Origin: Cephalopachus bancanus
Lineage: Eukaryota; Chordata; Mammalia; Primates; Tarsiidae
Assembly (NCBI GenBank): GCA_027257055.1
Contig: JAPVLO010000956.1
Location: forward strand, 62,001 to 126,000
Length of the DNA: 64,000 nt
Reading direction: 5' to 3'
A model generated the notes under the pieces. The model worked only from the letters and a program-made list of their open reading frames with translations, was not told where the DNA came from and searched no databases. Position numbers and translations under genes: made by a program. Of this stretch, positions 48,480 to 59,035 are shown piece after piece (within the stretch, counting starts at the first letter, position 1; the number at the start of each line of letters is the position of its first letter).

Positions 48480-48700
48480 CCCTATACCCATTGTTTTATA
48501 TGCATTCCTTCATTTTAAATTTCCAAGACCTAGGAGGTAGGGATTCTTATCCCTGCTCTACAGAGGATGCAGTTGAACTTGGACATGAAGTCACAGGCTC
48601 AAGTCATAGAGACAGTGAGCAGAGGGACAAGGATTCTAAACGGGTTCTGTTGAGTTGGGAAGCCCACATTCTTTCCATTACACTACACAGTCAGCCGCAC
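48480..48700 (-). mobile_element. MIR
   Basis: Antisense MIR pattern: TAGGAGGTAGGGATTCTTAT, a CTACAGAGGATG block, the AAGTCACAGGCT core and a pyrimidine-rich end. Confidence 0.7.
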
Positions 48701-49019
48701 ACTGTTCGGAGGAAACAACTGCTTGTAACTCTTCTTCATACCTGCAGAACACATACATAGGAGATTGAACCAACAGAAGGATGCTTCCCAAGTACAAGGG
48801 GCTGATTGTGACTGAATTCCACTCAATAATGGAATAAATAAAGGTCACCAGTCTCCACCAACTTACTGCTGAAGAATAGCTGTTGATACAACTAGCAGGA
48901 AAGAGCATGATTCGTTCAGCAAATATGTGTTGAGTGCCCGCTCTGCTGGCCCTGAAGTGAGGACAACCATGTAATTGTGCCTCTGTTCACACTTTTGATC
49001 TCAATCCTGTGCTTTAAAA

Positions 49020-50461
49020 AAAAACCCGGGGGCGGGCGCCGCGCGGCTCCACTCGGCCGCGCCGCCGCCGCCAGCCCCGCGCCCGCCCGCCCCGTCTGCG
49101 AGCGCCCGCCGCCCGCCCTTGCTGAAAAGCTGGGTGTCAAGATGACCGAGCGCTTTGACTGCCACCACTGCAACGAATCTCTCTTTGGCAAGAAGTACAT
49201 CCTGAGGGAGGACAGCCCCTACTGCGTGGCATGCTTCGAGGCCCTCTATGCCAACACCTGCGAGGAGTGTGCCAAGCCCATCGGCTGCGACTGCAAGGAT
49301 TTGTCCTACAAGGACCGGCATTGGCACGAGGCCTGTTTCCACTGCTCGCAGTGCAGGAGCTCGCTGGTGGACAAGCCTTTCGCTGCCAAGGAGGAACAGC
49401 TGCTGTGCACAGACTGCTATTCCAACGAGTATTCGTCCAAGTGCCAGGAATGCAAGAAGACCATCATGCCAGGCACTCGCAAGATGGAATACAAAGGCAG
49501 CAGCTGGCACGAGACCTGCTTCATCTGCCACCGCTGCCAGCAGCCCATCGGCACCAAGAGCTTCATCCCAAAAGACAGCCAGAATTTCTGTGTGCCCTGC
49601 TACGAGAAGCAGCACACCCTCCGGTGTGTGCAGTGCAAGAAGCCCATCACCACGGGAGGCGTCACGTACCGGGAGCAGCCCTGGCACAAGGAGTGCTTCG
49701 TGTGCACCGCCTGCAGGAAGCAGCTGTCCGGGCAGCGCTTCACGGCCCGCGACGACTTTGCCTACTGCCTGGACTGCTTCTGCGACCTGTATGCCAAGAA
49801 GTGTGCTGGCTGCACCCACCCCATCAGCGGACTTGGTGGCACAAAGTACATCTCCTTTGAGGAGCGGCAGTGGCACAATGACTGCTTCAACTGTAAGAAG
49901 TGCTCCCTGTCACTGGTGGGGCGAGGCTTCCTCACAGAGAGGGACGACATCCTGTGCCCCGACTGTGGGAAAGACATCTGAAGTCCGCACACAGAAGTTC
50001 TGCTTGCATCTCACACACAGATTTAGGTGTTTTCTTTCTCAACCAGGCAATACTGTGTTCTGGTTTCAACCAGCCACGTCGAGACTTTCCTCTTGTAAAT
50101 CTCAGTGATATTCATGTTTGTTTAAACTCTTTAATCCTGTGTGCTAGTCAGTCCCAGGGAAGGAGAAAACCCTGTGTAAACCCTGGTGGAAAGATGGTCT
50201 GGAATTTCTGTAACCAAGTAAGGCACGTCCAAGTGTAAAATCCTTTTGAATGATATTCTTTATCAACGTATCTTTCTCTCACTGCATATTTAATGTTTAA
50301 GTGCAATTAACACTGTCACGAACTTGAAAGTTTTCCAAACTATATATGCTAATGAAGAGTTGGTATTTACAGCTGTAACTTTGTCATGTCAAGCCTAAAG
50401 CAAAAGTATGTGACTCACAATAAAGTTATTCACAACACACACACACAAAAAAACAAAAAAA
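49020..50461 (+). mobile_element. FHL2: Processed retrocopy of FHL2 mRNA
   Basis: A GC-rich 5' leader (49,022-49,141), an intronless coding region, about 450 bp of 3' untranslated sequence with AATAAA at 50,419-50,424, and an A-rich tail to 50,461. Introns are absent and the tail is at the DNA level, so this is an L1-mediated retrocopy. Likely target-site duplications are A-rich (TTTAAAAAAAAACCC before, AAAAAAATACCC after), so the exact ends are ambiguous. Confidence 0.93.
49142..49981 (+). CDS. FHL2: FHL2-like protein (four and a half LIM domains), intact retrocopy
   Basis: The frame encodes 279 residues, the same length as known FHL2, and begins MTERFDCHHCNES. Visible domains are an N-terminal half LIM (about residues 7-31), then four LIM domains (about 40-92, 101-153, 162-212, 221-275) with their Cys/His zinc ligands in place. 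It ends CPDCGKDI. FHL2 is a zinc-binding adaptor that shuttles between focal adhesions, sarcomeres and nucleus and acts as a transcription co-regulator. There is no stop or frameshift, so the copy is either recent or selected. An in-frame upstream ATG at 48,977 would add 55 residues, but the ATG at 49,142 matches the family start. No own promoter is evident, though the GC-rich leader might carry activity. It could still be an untranscribed copy. Confidence 0.85.
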   Translation: MTERFDCHHCNESLFGKKYILREDSPYCVACFEALYANTCEECAKPIGCDCKDLSYKDRHWHEACFHCSQCRSSLVDKPFAAKEEQLLCTDCYSNEYSSKCQECKKTIMPGTRKMEYKGSSWHETCFICHRCQQPIGTKSFIPKDSQNFCVPCYEKQHTLRCVQCKKPITTGGVTYREQPWHKECFVCTACRKQLSGQRFTARDDFAYCLDCFCDLYAKKCAGCTHPISGLGGTKYISFEERQWHNDCFNCKKCSLSLVGRGFLTERDDILCPDCGKDI

Positions 50462-50474
50462 TACCCATCCTTAC

Positions 50475-50582
50475 CTAAGGGAGTCAAATGGACCACGTAG
50501 CCATCTCCCACATATATGGCTGAATGCGCATAGCCAAAGTGAAAAATCTTAGTCAGGTCTCCAAGTCTTATTTTGGTCTGCC
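50475..50582 (-). CDS. PLAAT2-like: PLAAT/HRASLS-family exon
   Basis: On the minus strand, TGTTGCAG|GG and CTTAG|GTAAGG border a 108-nt block. It encodes RLGDLTKIFHFGY followed by AHSAIYVGDGYVVHL. This is the N-terminal block of PLAAT phospholipid acyltransferases/phospholipases (LRAT-like NlpC/P60 fold). The two histidines of the catalytic triad are present, in AHS and YVVH. The tryptophan usual after the first histidine is serine here. FGYAH is closest, from memory, to PLAAT2. The catalytic cysteine exon (NCEHF) was not found in the window, so this may be a lone exon of a decayed gene or part of a gene whose other exons I missed. Confidence 0.7.
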
Positions 50583-50875
50583 CTGCAACAGTCACAACAG
50601 GCAAAGGTGAGCCTTTGCAGGGAACATTCTAGAACCTGACCTGCAGACCCTGTCCCCCCCGCCCCCGCCATCACCTTCAGAAAATAGGGAGGAAGGAGTG
50701 CTCCTCACACAGGTGAGAAACCTCTCCATTTACTGGGGTTGCAGGACTGGAAAGATGCTCTTCAGAGGACAAGAAGGTGGTGTCCTTGAGGGACTGTGCC
50801 AATGAGTGTGCAACACAGGAGTGTGGCAGGGTGGTGCGCACAAGCTGTGTGTGAGCACATTTTATGCACGGAGCT

Positions 50876-51170
50876 TTTTTTTTTTAGTTGGAAACTCACT
50901 CTGTTGTTCAGGCTGGAGTGCAGTGGCATGCTCACGCTACCCCAGCCCCCAGCGTCAACCTGCTGGGCTCCAGCAGTCCTTCCACCGCAGTCTTCCAAGT
51001 AGCTGGAACTACAGGCTCACGCTACCACACCCGGCTAATTTTTTATTTTTATTGTAGAGACGTGGTCTCACCAAGTTGCCCAGGCTGGTCTCGAACCCGT
51101 GGACTCAGGCAATTCACTCGCCTCAGCCTCCAAAAGTACTGGGATTTGGGACACCTTTGAGCCACCGAAC
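50876..51170 (-). mobile_element. Alu (older type)
   Basis: Antisense dimer with a T9 start and a disturbed 5' end (GGGATTTGGGACACC). Confidence 0.9.
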
Positions 51171-51314
51171 CTGACCTGCGGAGCATGTTAGTGTCAGTGA
51201 GTGACTGCATGATTCCCAAGGTAGTCTCAAATGCCTCTTTAAGACCAGCAGCCTCATGCCAGGAGACCCTTGTGCGTTATAGAGATCCAACCTGCAAAGC
51301 CCAATATGCACATG

Positions 51315-51470
51315 CCGTGCTAGACACTTGACTCATGTCACCTGTCTCTCCTTTGAGTAGGCACTACCATTGCCCACTTGACAGATGAGCAGATGGTGTT
51401 CTCAGAAAATCTAAATCACCTGCCAGGTGAGCAGAGCAAGACTGGAACAGGGCTCTGATCACTTCCAGTG
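51315..51470 (-). mobile_element. MIR
   Basis: Antisense MIR core: ACTTGACAGATGAGCAGATG followed by AATCACCTGCCAGGTGAGCA and GGGCTCTGATCAC. Confidence 0.6.
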
Positions 51471-51786
51471 TCAACACCCTTAACCAGAATGTCCCAGAGG
51501 CAAGCCAAAGTCTGGGCTCCAGGCCAAAATCAGGACAAAGGAAGGTTGGAGTTGATAACAGGGCAGTGCCCCTCTGGAATCTGTGTGAGCAAGAGGCACG
51601 TTGCCCTGGCTACACCCAGAGTGGGAGGTAGCCTTCACCAGAAGTTCTAGTTCAGAATGCTTAGAGGCCAGGCAGCTCCACTCCTACCTCTAACTCAGCT
51701 GAGCCAGGCCACAAGGAGCTAGACTACTCTAATCACGGCGTTCACCTGCTGCTGAGAGGCGAGGATCCCAGCGGATGGGATATTCA

Positions 51787-52125
<339 letters not shown>

Positions 52126-52399
52126 ACAAAAGAGAAGATTAAAGCATTTCCTAGATGAACTGTACTCAGGGAATACAATTTAAAGAGGTGCAAAACCCCA
52201 AGCTACAAAACAATAGGTTTATGGTAGCTGTATGTGAAAGCACCAAAAACTGGAAGAACACACACCAACCTGTGTAGAGGGATAAGTATATCTGACAGGG
52301 AAGACAGGGTTCTGGCTCATGGTTTTGGTTTTGGTTTCGGTTTGGGTTTTTTAAACAAGATAAACATATTCACATATTTTCCATAGCATTAAAGATATT

Positions 52400-52560
52400 A
52401 GTTTCTAAATAAATAAGGGCTTTGGAGGCAAACCACCTAAGTTCAAATCCCCTCTCTGCCTCCTGGACAAATCCCTCTCTGATATTTACCAGATATCCCT
52501 CCCTGCCTCTGGAAAGTCATTATTCCTCCTTCACAAGGTTATTGACAACCTGGTGTTGGT
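52400..52560 (+). mobile_element. MIR
   Basis: Sense MIR: GCTTTGGAGGCAAACCACCT, AAGTTCAAATCCC and a following CTCTGGAAAGTCATT block. Confidence 0.75.
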
Positions 52561-52573
52561 TAAATAAAAGTCT

Positions 52574-52865
52574 TAGCCGGGCTCGGTGGCTCAGCCTGTA
52601 ATTCCAGGACTTTGGAAGGCTGAGGTGAGTGGATTGCCTGAGCCCGTGGGTTCCTGACCGCCTGGGCAACTTGGCGAGACCTCATCTCTACAATAAGTCA
52701 AAAATTAGCCAGGCGTGGTAGCGCGCGCCTGTAGTTCCGGCTACTTGGAAGGCTGAGACGGAAGGATCGCCGGAGCCCAGCGGGTCGAGGCTGCGGTGGC
52801 CGGGAGCGGCCACTGCACTCCAGTCTGGGCGACGGAGTGAGACTCCGACTCAAAAAAAAAAAAAA
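52574..52865 (+). mobile_element. Alu
   Basis: Complete dimer, flanked by AAAGTCTTA/AAAGTCTTT; A13 tail. Confidence 0.95.
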
Positions 52866-53845
52866 GTCTTTAACATGGTGTCACGTCACAGAAAGAACTC
52901 AGAAGTGAGTCTGCAACTGGGTCTGAAAGTAAGAAGAAAGCTGAGAGGACAATGGAGGAAAGGAGAAAAAAGCAGAGGACCTGGCCCTGTCTGGAGGTGA
53001 GAGGAGACAAGACCCTTCCAGACAGCCCCACCACCACCCACATGACTGGGGCCGTCTTCTGGTCTCCTCCCTGCCAGCTAGTCCCAATCACTGAGGACAG
53101 TGGAGTGGAGGAGGTGGCCTGGGCCGGGGAGCAGGGTTTGTCCCCCCTGAGCCCACCATTCCTGCCCCCAAGAAGACCCAGTAGAGTGGCCGCAGGTGGG
53201 CTTGGGAAAGCACAAACCCAGAGTCCATCGCTCCTGGGCCTCAGTGGAACCAGACCCCATGCAGCAGCTGAGACAGGGATGCCTCTGGGCTCATGACCCA
53301 GCACCTTGGTTCCTTCCTGCTGTGTCTGAGAGAGCCAGACCCTCACACCTCAGCGTGTGCCTGTGGCCCCTCTGTGCCAGAGCTGTAGACCAACAAGGAA
53401 AACACACATCATCACCAATAACAGGGTTGTTATCACTCAAGCTTTTAAGCCTGAAAACCCCTTCTGGGGATTCACCGTCACCACCCTTCCGTCAGGATGA
53501 TGTTTGTGTAGCTCTGACTGTATGTCCTGCCATAAACTAGCTCTGAGTTTCGCTTTCCCTGTGACCCTCCCCACATATACAAATATTTTAAAACATAGAT
53601 CAAGGTTCACATAACATTTGCATTATCTTCAAGCGGGGTGTGGGGGGACATATGCAGGCAACGAGGAGGCATGAAAATTAGCCTGAGAGAAGATAAATCA
53701 GAACTCAAGATGAAGATTGGGAAGGACTTGGTGGCAGATGCGGTGAGGGGCCCAGTCAAAAATCATCAAGTTTCAGCAGAGAGGTGAGGACCAAACTCTG
53801 ACCTTTTTTCTTTACCTTGCCTAGCTAAGGGGTCTGGAGAGACAG
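52866..53845. other. Unassigned sequence
   Basis: No repeat or domain recognised. A minus frame of 158 codons (52,870-53,346) lacks a recognisable domain and overlaps plus frames of similar length, so I treat it as chance in GC-rich DNA. Confidence 0.4.
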
Positions 53846-53851
53846 CCTTTC

Positions 53852-54150
53852 TTTTTTTTTTTTTTTTTTTTTTTTTGAGTTGGAGTCTCACTCTGTCGTC
53901 CAGACTGGAGTGCAGCGGACGCTCCCGGCCACCGCAGCCTCGGCCTGCTGGGCTCCGGCGATCCTTCCGCCTCAGCCTTCCAAGTTGCTGGAATTGCAGG
54001 CATGCGCTACCACGCCCGGCTGATTTTTTGATTTATTGTAGAGATGAGGTCTCGCTGCCCAGGCGGGTCTCGAACCCACGGGCTCAGGCAATGCACTCAC
54101 CTCAGCCTCCCAAAGGCGCGGGATTATAGGCTGAGTCACCGAGCCCGGCT
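53852..54150 (-). mobile_element. Alu (CAGCGAG-type)
   Basis: Complete antisense dimer with a long T tract (about 25), flanked by AGACAGCCTTTCTT on both sides. Among the youngest-looking copies. Confidence 0.96.
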
Positions 54151-54252
54151 AGACAGCCTTTCTTATAAACTGTTTAATGTGGTTTACTTTCCAACTCTGC
54201 TCTGACAAAACATCACATAACAGGTAAAAAAGGAAAATCAAAAAGGTTTTTG

Positions 54253-54540
54253 TTTGTTTTTTGAGTTGGAGTCTCACTCTGTGGCCCAGGCTGGAATGCA
54301 GTGGCACACACTCACAGCCACCCCAGTGTTGACCTGCTGGCTCCAGTGATCCTTCCATGTCAGCCTTCCAAGTAGTGGGAAGTAAAGGCGCGCACTACCA
54401 CGCCTGGCAAATTTTTAATTTGTTGTAAAGATGAGATCTCACCAAGCTACCCGGGCTGGTCTCAAAACCACGGGCTCAGGCAATCCATTCACCTCAACCT
54501 CCCAAAGTGCTGGGACGACAGGCTGAGCCACCGTACCCAG
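54253..54540 (-). mobile_element. Alu (older type)
   Basis: Antisense dimer, flanked by AAAATCAAA. Confidence 0.92.
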
Positions 54541-54570
54541 CCAGAAAATCAAAGTATTATAAGACCTTGA

Positions 54571-54818
54571 AGCCGGGCTCGGTGGCTCAGCCTGTAATCC
54601 CGCGCCTTTGGGAGACTGAGGTGAGTGGATTGCCTGAGCCCGCGGGTTCGAGACCCGCCTGGGCAGTGAGACCTCATCTCTACAATAAATCAAAAAATCA
54701 GCCGGGCGTGGTAGCGCATGCCTGTAATTCTGGCTACTTGGAAGGCTGAGGCAAAAGGATCGCCGGAGCCCAGCAGGGCGACAGAGTAAGACTCTAACTC
54801 AAAAAAAAAAAAAAAAGA
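54571..54818 (+). mobile_element. Alu (CAGCGAG-type) with internal deletion
   Basis: Flanked by AAGACCTTG. About 45 bp are missing from the right arm (GCCCAGCAGG joins GCGACAGAG). Confidence 0.94.
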
Positions 54819-54879
54819 CCTTGTGAGGCTGTCTTTTGTAGGCTCTGGGCACCTTTCTTTTTATTTTTTTTCTTTTTCT

Positions 54880-54960
54880 TTTTTTTTTGAAAGCAGGATT
54901 TATTGAGAGGACAGAAAAGCTCCCACAGTGGGAGGAGACCCAAAGGGGTTGCCCTCTGGG
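54880..54960 (-). mobile_element. Poly(A)-tailed LTR-like RNA end, copy 1
   Basis: A T8 run is followed by GAAAGCAGGATTTATTGAGA and CAGAAAAGCTCCCA. On the minus strand this is a transcript end with AATAAA a dozen bases before a poly(A) tail. A sister copy lies at 55,364-55,435. Confidence 0.6.
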
Positions 54961-55084
54961 CATCTTTCAAGACACTCTCTCTGAAGTCTGCCACTATCCA
55001 TAAAGTTTCATCTACACCAAAGAAACTTGGCTTTCTTATCGTTCCTCAAGCTGCCCACTTCCCTTACTGCTTTCAAAATTCCTT

Positions 55085-55363
55085 ATATAACTCTAGCTGG
55101 CTAATTGACAGTCAGTAAATCTTTGACTCCACCTGTAGCCCGTGGGCCCCCATTTGGAGATACCCTGCCTTCCTGGACCAAACCAGTACAATCTCACATG
55201 CATCAATTGATGGTTTCTTGTTTCTTCTGTCTTCTGCCTCAAATGTATATAACCAAGCTACAATTCAACTATGAAGGGCGCACAATTTCAGGACCTCCTG
55301 GGGATGGATTTCATGGGCCTAAAGTCACTCACTTTTGGCTCAGAATAAACCATCTTAAATTTT
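55085..55363 (+). mobile_element. Solo LTR-like segment (ERV1 type)
   Basis: CAAATGTATATAACCAAGCT (promoter-like), ACAATTTCAGGACCTCC and CAGAATAAACCATC (poly(A) signal) fit the 3' half of a mammalian class I LTR. Family not certain. Confidence 0.5.
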
Positions 55364-55435
55364 TTTTGAAAGTAGGATTCATTGAGAGGACAGAAAAGCT
55401 CCCAGAGCAGGAAGGGACAGAGAAAGTTGTCCCCA
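55364..55435 (-). mobile_element. Poly(A)-tailed LTR-like RNA end, copy 2
   Basis: A T8 run followed by GAAAGTAGGATTCATTGAGA and CAGAAAAGCTCCCA, as at 54,880. In this copy the AATAAA has become AATGAA. Confidence 0.6.
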
Positions 55436-56970
55436 TCTTAAATATTTTACAGAGTTTGTCATCTTTCATCAAGAGAAGAGGATGATAAGAACAAGCAAGA
55501 TTAAGTGGCAGTGGGGGTAAAGGTAGGATGGAGAGACAGAGGCCAGAGGGTAAGCTTCAATAAGGGGCCAGGAAGACTAAATCTCACACCCCAAACTGGG
55601 ATTGACCATTGCCAGGCCCTGCAAAAATCTCCACCAACTTCAGACCCATGGCACCAGATAAAACGTGTTATTGGAGGCATGTTCCCCCAGCTGGGAACAG
55701 AGTGAACCTGAGAGGCCAGAAGTCTAAAAAGAAACCTCTTGCCTTTCTCCCTCCCCACAGTTCAGAAATATTCTAGACCAAATGGAAACCATAATCCATT
55801 ACTGCCTGGATGGGTAGAGGCAGCTGTTTAGAGGCACCTGCATACTATCCCACCCAAACCCCAAATAAGTATCTCTTCTGACACCTACTATGAGTTGTCA
55901 CGTCCTAGGAAAACTGGGCAGGAAGGGGTTTGGGGTTGGACTGGGAGGGAACTTAGCACCCTCACTGTGGGGCATGTAGGGGCAGAAAGGGGGGTGTCTG
56001 GGGGAGAGCTTATGAACCTGGCTGTGGGGCATGTGGACAGGAAAGCAAGAACTTATAACTTACCCTCTCGAGGATTTGTGGGGGAGGTGATTTAATGTGA
56101 TGTTGCAGGTGCAGTGGAACTGAAACTGGAAATGGACACAGGTACCACAACATCTGCAGAACAACTACTCACGCTGCCACGTGGTCCTTCTCCCCGGAAA
56201 CAGCCTCTCTCAGCATCTACACTCCACTCTCCTCTGGGTTGCAGTGGGACAATCCCTTGAGGTTCCTTTTGGAGGAGAAAGTGGACTGAGCCCTGTGGGC
56301 CGGTCCCCACTCTGGCTTGCCAGACACCTTCCGAGTGGCTGACCTTGAGGTGGAAGATCTCAGTTCATCTCTCGGTGCCACGCCCTTGCCATGACATCAC
56401 ATCCCTGTTTCCCTGAGGAAGAGGACTCCCGGGCGATGCCCGCAGAAGGGATCTCGTGCAGGACTGATGCCATGACTCACCAAGGTGCAAGGTGGAGGCT
56501 GGAAGGAACATCACTGCCTTCACACTGGAGCATGTCACTGTTCACCTAATCCAAGCTGTTCAGGGTGTCAGGAAATTAGGACCGGAAGCAACATGAAAAG
56601 AGGGTCTGCAGATCATTGGCAGGTGGACGGGGGATTCTTCTTGTCTCCCTACTGTCCATGCTGAGCGGGAAAAAGGGCCAAAGTGCTCCCACATGAGCAG
56701 AGAATGGGGCAGAGGCAGGACGCACACCCAGCCTGCTGGCGAGCTCTAGGACTGCAACCTGGAAAACGCTCATATTTGGTCACACGTGCAGTTTATATGT
56801 TTTTTAAATTGCATAAAAGGGTGTAAAAGAAGAGATAAACCTCCATGCTCCTCACTCCAGCCCAGGCCTTCCAGCTCCCCTCCTTAGAGGCAGTGTTTTC
56901 CATTCTTGGTATTCTCTTGGACTGCATATGCCTTTTAATGGGTTTTATTAAATCCTATGTCTGTATAGAA
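55436..56970. other. Mostly unassigned sequence
   Basis: No coding gene recognised. 55,500-56,090 might be LTR-derived. 56,095-56,780 looks non-repetitive and contains a GAAACTGGAAA motif (near 56,122), TGACATCA (56,392) and TGACTCA (56,474), which resemble interferon-, CREB- and AP-1-type sites. Such short matches are weak evidence. Confidence 0.35.
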
Positions 56971-56971
56971 T

Positions 56972-57015
56972 ATGGGGGTGCCCAAAAAGTGTACACATTT
57001 TAAGAGCTATTATCT
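56972..57015. mobile_element. Mariner terminal-inverted-repeat-like piece
   Basis: GGGTGCCCAAAAAGTGTACA and ACATTTTAAGA correspond to the end-like motif at 57,510-57,545 (GGGTGCC, ACATATTTTAAGA). Confidence 0.5.
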
Positions 57016-57029
57016 ATGAATTACAGTAG

Positions 57030-57368
57030 ATAAGATAGGCTCAGTCTGAGACCAAAGGCCTGAGAACCAGGGGAGTTGATGGTGTAAGTCCCAGTCCAAG
57101 GGCAGGCAATATACAATAAGATATTGCAGCTCCAGCCAGGAGGCAGGAAAAAAAGGGGCATATTCTTCCTTTCTCTGCCTTTTTTTCAATTCAGTCCCTC
57201 AATAGATTGGATGACGCCCCTACACATCAGAACAGGCCACTTTCTTTACTTACTAATTCAAATGCTCATCTAATTCCAGAAACACCCTCCCTGACACACC
57301 CAGAAATAATGTTTAATCTGGGTGCCTCATGGCCCTGTTAACTTGACACATAAAATTAACCACCACAG
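57030..57368. mobile_element. Ancient LTR-like repeat
   Basis: Contains GAAACACCCTCCCTGACACA, AATAATGTTTAATCTGGG and AACTTGACACATAAAATTAA blocks that I recall from a widespread mammalian repeat. Family name uncertain. Confidence 0.45.
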
Positions 57369-57504
57369 TTGCTATGGCAGTTTGGGTATGGGTTTTTGAG
57401 GGACACAGGGATTATTTATAACATTGGTTATTTTCTAGTTTTTCAACTAGGTTTTTGGCACATGGATGTTTTATTATTTCTGACATCTTACACTTATGTT
57501 ACAA

Positions 57505-57840
57505 ATACCGAGGGTGCCACAACCACGTATACATATTTTAAGAATGACATTAGCTCAAAAGATGGCATTAGTCAAATGAATGCCAGCATCACCATGTGAC
57601 AGGCAGGACAGTCAAAGAAAATGGCAGAAGCACTGTTGAGTGAAATCGTAGTACACATTGATGGTCACCTTTGAAGTACTCCCCTTGGGAAGCTATGCAA
57701 TGACGCCAGCGCCCAGTCCACCCGTTAAAGCAATTTTGGAGCTCTTTTTCTGGAATGGCCATCAGACCTGTCATTGTTATTTGTTGAAGCTTGTCAATGA
57801 AGTTCCCAAACTTGCTACCGTGAGCTTCCAATGGCAGCAC
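57505..57840 (-). mobile_element. Mariner transposase relic (minus)
   Basis: The minus frame contains ELQNCFNGWTGRWRHCIAS and then GEYFKGD, the classic C-terminal block of mariner transposases. A terminal-repeat-like GGGTGCC motif lies 3' of it at 57,510. Confidence 0.75.
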
Positions 57841-58100
57841 TGTGAAATAACTGTATTGGAATACCCTCCCTACTCACCTGATCTGGCCACCAATGACTTT
57901 TTCCTTTACTTGAAGAGAAAAGAAATATTGAAAGGAAGACATTTGACGACATTTAGGACATCAAGGGTAATGCAGTGACAGCTCTGATAGCCAGAAAGAG
58001 CTCCAAAATTGCTTTGATGGGTGGATTAGGCACTGGCGTCAGTGCATAGCTTCCGAAAGGAAATACTTCAAAGGTGACCAAAAACACTTACCCTTACTAG
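57841..58100 (+). mobile_element. Mariner transposase relic (plus)
   Basis: The plus strand encodes LEYPPYSPDLATNDFFLY, which contains the third catalytic aspartate of the D,D34D motif, then LKGRHL. After a frameshift it encodes ELQNCFDGWIRHW and RKYFKGD. It sits head-to-head with the relic at 57,505-57,840. Confidence 0.78.
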
Positions 58101-58344
58101 GGCCTATGAGATACAGTCTGACAAATTCTCTTCTCCATCATTCTAATTCATTTCGTGTTTTTTTAAAATTTTGATTGTGAATTACTAAGTCGAAGTTCTC
58201 ACTAACAAAATAGTGACAAACTGAAGTTGCCAGGTTGTAAGGTAAGCTCCCCACCAGCAGCTTACAAGAGTTGAATTGCTCGACATATTTCTAGATATTT
58301 GCCAACATGGCACCACGGCAGAAGATCTTACTGGGTTTTAACTC

Positions 58345-58482
58345 CTATTTATTTATTTATTTATTTATTTTTCAAGTTGGAGTCTCACTCTGCTGCCCAG
58401 GCTAGAGTTCAGTGACACCAATCCACTTGCCTCAGCCTCCCAATGTGCTGGAATTACAGGCTGAGCTACCGAGCCTGGCCAA
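58345..58482 (-). mobile_element. Alu, internally deleted
   Basis: Antisense Alu with both ends but only about 135 bp: the right-arm start GTTGGAGTCTCACTCTG jumps to CAATCCACTTGCCTCAGCC. A TTTA repeat precedes it. Confidence 0.88.
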
Positions 58483-58751
58483 CTCATATTTCTACAATTG
58501 TTTATGAAGTGTTCCACTTTGTCATATGTTTTTGGACTTTTGTATTTACTTTCTGGGAGGGGCCTATTCATATACTTGTCCACTCTTCTGTTGGGTTGCT
58601 TGTCTTTTTCTTATTGATTTGTATGAGTTCTTTATACATTCTGGATACTAATCCTTTGTCAGTTAGGTACAAGTATCTTCTCCCAAGGTTGACTTGCCTT
58701 TTCATTGACTTTATGGTGTGTTTTGGGCAAACCAATCTTCTTTTTTATCTT

Positions 58752-59035
58752 TTTTTTTTTTTAGTTGGAGTCTCATCTCACTCTGTCGCCCAGTCTGGAG
58801 TACAGTGCACGCTCACAGCCACCCCTGCTGGGCTCCGGTGATCCTTCCGCCTCAACCTTCCAAGTAGCTGGAACTACTGTGTGCTTCCACACCCAGCTAA
58901 TTTTTTTTATTTCTCATAGAGACGAAGTCTCGCCAAATTGCCCAGGCTGGTCTCGAACCCATAGGCTCAGGCACTCCTCTCGCCTCAGCCTCCCAAAGTG
59001 CTGGGATTACAGGCTGAACCACCAAGCCCAGCCCA
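58752..59035 (-). mobile_element. Alu nested in L1
   Basis: Antisense dimer with several short losses. Confidence 0.92.

Noticed and set aside
49001..49876. 291-codon open frame on the minus strand
   Set aside because: It is the exact antisense shadow of the FHL2 retrocopy, open because of GC-rich codons; no domain is visible.
49231..50108. Two further long plus-strand frames over FHL2
   Set aside because: Out-of-frame shadows of the same coding region; Arg/Ser-rich without a domain.
52870..53346. 158-codon minus frame
   Set aside because: No recognisable domain, and overlapping frames of similar length on the other strand suggest chance.
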